NCBI RefSeq assembly: GCF_001447195.1
Contig: NZ_LFRI01000247.1
Span: 1-47,941 of the forward strand
Origin: Aquabacterium parvum
Lineage (GTDB): Bacteria > Pseudomonadota > Gammaproteobacteria > Burkholderiales > Burkholderiaceae_C
Direction: 5' to 3'
Length of the DNA: 47,941 nt
The notes beneath the pieces are model-generated. The model saw nothing but the letters and a program-made list of their open reading frames with translations, ran no database searches and had not been told where the DNA came from. How positions within the stretch are numbered: the stretch's first letter is position 1; every line of letters starts with the position of its first letter. Below are positions 45,070 to 47,941 of the stretch, one piece after another. The position numbers were made by a program, and so were the translations under genes.

Positions 45070-46929
45070 GTGAGCGGGTGCATGGCGGCCAGGAGCCGGG
45101 TGTGGGCGGCAGCCCGATCAGCCGCGCGGGGCACAGCGGCGTTGCTGGCCGTGGTGTGCATGTCGCATGCGGCGCCCTCATGGGGGGCGCACGCCTACGC
45201 ACAGTTCGGCGACATCAAGTACCCCTCCGGCTTCAGCCATTTCGATCACGTCAACCCCAAGGCGCCCAAGGGCGGTGACTTTTCGCTGGTCGCGCCGGTC
45301 ATCGCCAACAGCTTTGACAAGTTCAATCCGTTCACGCTCAAGGGCACGTCACCACCGGGCCTGAACGCGTTGGTGTTCGAGACCTTGCTGACCGGTAACT
45401 TCGAGGAGCCCACGACCGCCTATGCGCTGTTGGCCGAAGACGTGAGCGTGGCACCGGACGCCATGTCGGTCACCTTCCGCCTCAACCCGAAAGCGCGTTT
45501 TCACAATGGCGATGCGGTGCTGGCCCGAGACGTCAAGCACAGCTTCGACATGTTGACGAGCAAGCAGGCATCGCCTCAGTACGCGGCTTACTTTGGGGGC
45601 GTGGCGCGGGTTCAGGTGCTGGGCGAGCGGCTGATTCGCTTTGACTTCAAGCGGCCCGATCCGGACCTGCCGCTCCTGGTCGGCAGCCTGCCGGTCTTCA
45701 GCCACAAGTGGGGCATGGTCAAGGGCCAATCCAAACCTTTTGACCAGGTGGTGGGAGAGCATCCCATCGCCTCGGGACCATATCGCATTGGCAAGGTGGT
45801 GCCCGGTCGGGACATCACGTACGAGCGAGACAAGGCTTACTGGGGTGCTGAACTCAATGTGCGGCGTGGACAGTTCAACTTCGACCGCATCACCTACAGG
45901 ATGTACCTCGACAACGTCACGGCGTTTGAGGGCTTCAAGGCGGGTGAGTTCGATTTCATCGAGTCCTACATCTCCAAGGACTGGGTTCGGGCCTACAAGG
46001 GCAAGCGCTTTGATTCGGGTGAGCTGGTCAAGAAGACGCTCCCGCACCGCAACGCGGCCAATTTCCAGGGCTTCATCTTCAACACGCGCCTGGACAAGTT
46101 CCAGGATGCGCGCGTGCGTCAGGCCATTGGCCTGGCCATGGACTTCGAGTGGATGAACCGCCAGCTCTTTTATGGCATTTACTCGCGCATCACCAGCTAC
46201 TTCACCAACAGCGATTACGAGGCCAAGGGCCTGCCAACGCAGGAAGAGCTGGCCTTGCTGGCGCCCTGGCGGCGCAGCCTGGATCAGGCCGTGCTGAACG
46301 CAGCGGTGCCCCTGCCACCGAGCACCAGCCCGCCAGGTTCGTTGCGCGCGAACCTGCGGCAGGCCCGCGACCTGCTCGCCGCTGCCGGCTGGAAGCTGCA
46401 GGATGGCGTGTTGCGCAATGCCAAGGGTGAGGCCTTCACCATCGAGTTCCTGGACAACTCGCCCAGCATGGGGCGCGTGATCACGCCGCTGTTGCGCAAC
46501 CTCGAAAAGCTCGGCATCCAGGCTCAGTACCGCGTGGTCGATTACGCCGTCTACGAAAAGCGGATGAAGCGTTTCGAGTACGAGATGGTCAGCCTGGCCC
46601 TGCCGGGGCAGGAGGTGCCGGGCGCCGAGTTGAGGCAGTACTACCATTCATCCCAGCGGGACCTCGAAGGGTCGAGCAACCTCATTGGCGTGAAGGATCC
46701 GGTGGTCGATGCCCTGCTCGAGCGGGTCGCTCAGGCCAAGACACGGGGTGAGCTGGTGGTGGTGCTGCGCTCGCTCGATCGGGTCATGCGTCACCAGCAT
46801 TACTTCGTGCCGCATTGGTACTCGCGCACCTTCCGCGTGGCCTGGCGGGGCGGCCGTTTCGGCATGCCTGAGCCGCCGCCGCACTACCGCCCCGATGCCT
46901 GGGCGCTGAGCAGTTGGTGGCGCCCATGA
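45070..46929 (+). CDS. yejA: Peptide ABC transporter substrate-binding protein, YejA type
   Basis: A 619-residue periplasmic binding protein (SBP_bac_5 family). GTG 45070 is chosen for its GGAG site; ATG 45082 is an alternative. A signal peptide ends near SWGAHA. It begins YAQFGDIKYPSGFSHFDHVNP, then GTSPPGLNALVFETLL and ASGPYRIGKVVPGRDITYERDKAYWG, and ends with VPHWYSRTFRVAWR, all typical of YejA. It captures oligopeptides for YejBEF. The permease gene yejB follows 28 bases later but is broken by a transposon. Confidence 0.95.
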   Translation: MSGCMAARSRVWAAARSAARGTAALLAVVCMSHAAPSWGAHAYAQFGDIKYPSGFSHFDHVNPKAPKGGDFSLVAPVIANSFDKFNPFTLKGTSPPGLNALVFETLLTGNFEEPTTAYALLAEDVSVAPDAMSVTFRLNPKARFHNGDAVLARDVKHSFDMLTSKQASPQYAAYFGGVARVQVLGERLIRFDFKRPDPDLPLLVGSLPVFSHKWGMVKGQSKPFDQVVGEHPIASGPYRIGKVVPGRDITYERDKAYWGAELNVRRGQFNFDRITYRMYLDNVTAFEGFKAGEFDFIESYISKDWVRAYKGKRFDSGELVKKTLPHRNAANFQGFIFNTRLDKFQDARVRQAIGLAMDFEWMNRQLFYGIYSRITSYFTNSDYEAKGLPTQEELALLAPWRRSLDQAVLNAAVPLPPSTSPPGSLRANLRQARDLLAAAGWKLQDGVLRNAKGEAFTIEFLDNSPSMGRVITPLLRNLEKLGIQAQYRVVDYAVYEKRMKRFEYEMVSLALPGQEVPGAELRQYYHSSQRDLEGSSNLIGVKDPVVDALLERVAQAKTRGELVVVLRSLDRVMRHQHYFVPHWYSRTFRVAWRGGRFGMPEPPPHYRPDAWALSSWWRP

Positions 46930-46957
46930 ACACGAGCCCGGAAAGCCATTGACGACC

Positions 46958-47842
46958 ATGTGGGCCTACATCCTCAAACGCATCTTGCTGATGGTGCCGA
47001 CGCTGCTGGGCGTGCTGCTGGTGACCTTTGCCATCATCCAGTTCGTGCCCGGCGGGCCAGTCGAGCAGGTGATGTCGCAGCTGACCAGCCGCACCTCGGG
47101 TGGCGAGCGTGCCGGAGCCGACAGCGCCTACCGCGGCCGTCAGGGCGTGGACCCCGCGCAGATCGAGGAGCTCAAAAAGCTCTACGGTTTCGACGAGCCT
47201 GCGCATGAGCGTTTCATCAAGATGGTGGCCGATTACGCACGCTTCGACCTGGGGCAAAGCTTCGTGCACCACAAGGACGTCTGGGGCCTGATCCAGGAAA
47301 AGCTGCCGGTGTCCATCAGCCTGGGGCTGTGGACGTTTTTCTTGAGCTACCTGGTTTCGGTGCCTCTGGGCATTGCCAAGGCGGTGCGCGCTGGCAGCCG
47401 GTTCGACCTGGTCACCAGCATCATGGTGCTGATCGGTTACGCCATCCCGGGCTTCGTGCTCGGCGTGGCACTGCTGGTGCTCTTTGGCGGTGGCAGCTTT
47501 CTGCAGTGGTTCCCGCTGCGCGGTTTGACCTCCGCCAACTGGGATGAGCTCAGCCTGGGCGCCAAGGTGGTGGACTACCTGTGGCACATCACACTGCCGG
47601 TGACGGCCAGCGTGGTTGGCAGCTTTGCGGTGATCACCATGCTGACCAAGAATGCGTTCCTCGACGAGATCCGCAAGCAGTACGTGCTCACGGCACGCGC
47701 CAAGGGCCTGGACGAACGCAAGGTGTTGTGGAAACACGTTTTCCGCAACGCACTGATCCCGCTGGTGACGGGCTTTCCGGCGGCCTTCATCGGCGCTTTC
47801 TTCACGGGGTCGTCTCAGAAAACGGAAAATAAAGCACGCTAA
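46958..47842 (+). pseudogene. yejB: Peptide ABC transporter permease YejB, cut by transposon
   Basis: The frame starts MWAYILKRILLMVPTLLGVLLV at 46958 (a TTG start at 46949 is possible). Native sequence ends at 47805 after about 282 codons, in GFPAAFIGAFF; normal YejB has about 80 more residues, with further spans. From 47806 the frame reads into the transposon inverted repeat and stops at 47842, adding [11 protein letters not shown]. Conserved EAA loop ARAKGLDERKVLWKHVFRNALIP is intact. The permease is almost certainly inactive. Confidence 0.93.
47801..47805. repeat. Likely 5-bp target duplication (one copy)
   Basis: TTCAC directly flanks the transposon tip. Tn3-family elements duplicate 5 bp, so the same bases should lie past the other end, outside the window. 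Confidence 0.6.
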
Positions 47843-47941
47843 GGCATAGCCGAACCTGCCAAGCTTGCTCCACCCTGTAGTGACGCGATCAGCGGGCAGG
47901 AAACGTTCCCCCTTCGCGCATGGCAGGCGCACACCAACTCA
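47806..47941. mobile_element. merR end of a Tn21/Tn501-subgroup mercury transposon
   Basis: A 38-bp terminal inverted repeat (47806-47843) starts GGGGTCGTCTCAGAAAACGG and ends in AAAGCACGCTAAG, the Tn3-family Tn21-subgroup pattern. The merR 3' end follows directly inward. This is the mer-side terminus; mer genes, resolvase and transposase would lie outside the window. The element interrupts yejB. Confidence 0.95.
47839..47941 (-). CDS. merR: Mercury resistance regulator MerR, C-terminal end
   Basis: The last 33 codons of merR, reading from the right edge to stop TAG at 47841-47839, which lies inside the transposon inverted repeat. The peptide [20 protein letters not shown] and then LQGG-to-AMP matches the end of Tn501/Tn21 MerR from memory. 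It includes the Hg(II)-binding cysteines that correspond to Cys117 and Cys126, nine residues apart. MerR represses the mer operon and activates it when mercury binds. Confidence 0.95.

Overview
The window is a high-GC chromosomal segment that looks like a betaproteobacterium of the order Burkholderiales (Comamonadaceae/Sphaerotilaceae type). This is inferred from the gene content and order (tauE-cysI-DUF934-cysH-cysD-cysN; ccoI-S-N-O-Q-P-G with fnr and hemN) and from strongly GC-biased codons. I could not run a database search, so the genus is open. Nearly everything is core housekeeping DNA. The two edges are mobile DNA: the left edge holds the 5' end of an IS1595-type transposase, and the right edge is the merR end of a Tn21/Tn501-type mercury transposon that has inserted into yejB.

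Layout. 1-430: IS fragment, two back-to-back palindromes, then tRNA-Asn with its own promoter and terminator. 490-3006 (minus): a TonB-dependent receptor preceded by a clear TPP riboswitch, so it is probably a thiamin or thiamin-precursor receptor rather than a siderophore receptor. 3029-11882 (minus): assimilatory sulfate reduction: TauE-like transporter, CysI, DUF934 protein, APS-type CysH, CysD, CysN and CobA (siroheme), followed by a 7Fe ferredoxin and a ferredoxin-NADP reductase that may feed electrons to CysI, since no cysJ is present. 11967-13492: patatin-like lipoprotein and a DUF192 protein, convergent.

13543-25002: a microaerobic respiration cluster. It encodes the copper ATPase CcoI, CcoS, the cbb3 oxidase CcoNOQP, CcoG, a short CcoH, a small membrane protein, an Fe-S Fnr regulator, oxygen-independent HemN and a DsbD/SafE-like membrane protein. 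Good FNR boxes lie before ccoN and between fnr and hemN, so the regulator and its likely targets sit together.

25168-34486: icd, a cold-shock protein with an unusual tail, clpS-clpA, then a tightly packed minus-strand envelope operon (TPR/NTF2 protein, L,D-transpeptidase, PpiA, PpiB, LpxH). 34825-40699 (plus): cysS, alkA-type glycosylase, accA, tilS, lysC. 40792-47805: tRNA-Ser, rdgC, an alpha/beta hydrolase and an M14 carboxypeptidase on the other strand, then ldcA, yejA and the broken yejB. LdcA plus Yej suggests murein-peptide or oligopeptide salvage, with Yej uptake probably lost because of the transposon.

I found no CRISPR array, prophage or obvious new defence system. The most notable items are the TPP-controlled receptor, the mer transposon junction, the long hairpin before ccoG, and the paired TPR/L,D-transpeptidase proteins that share a C-terminal domain.
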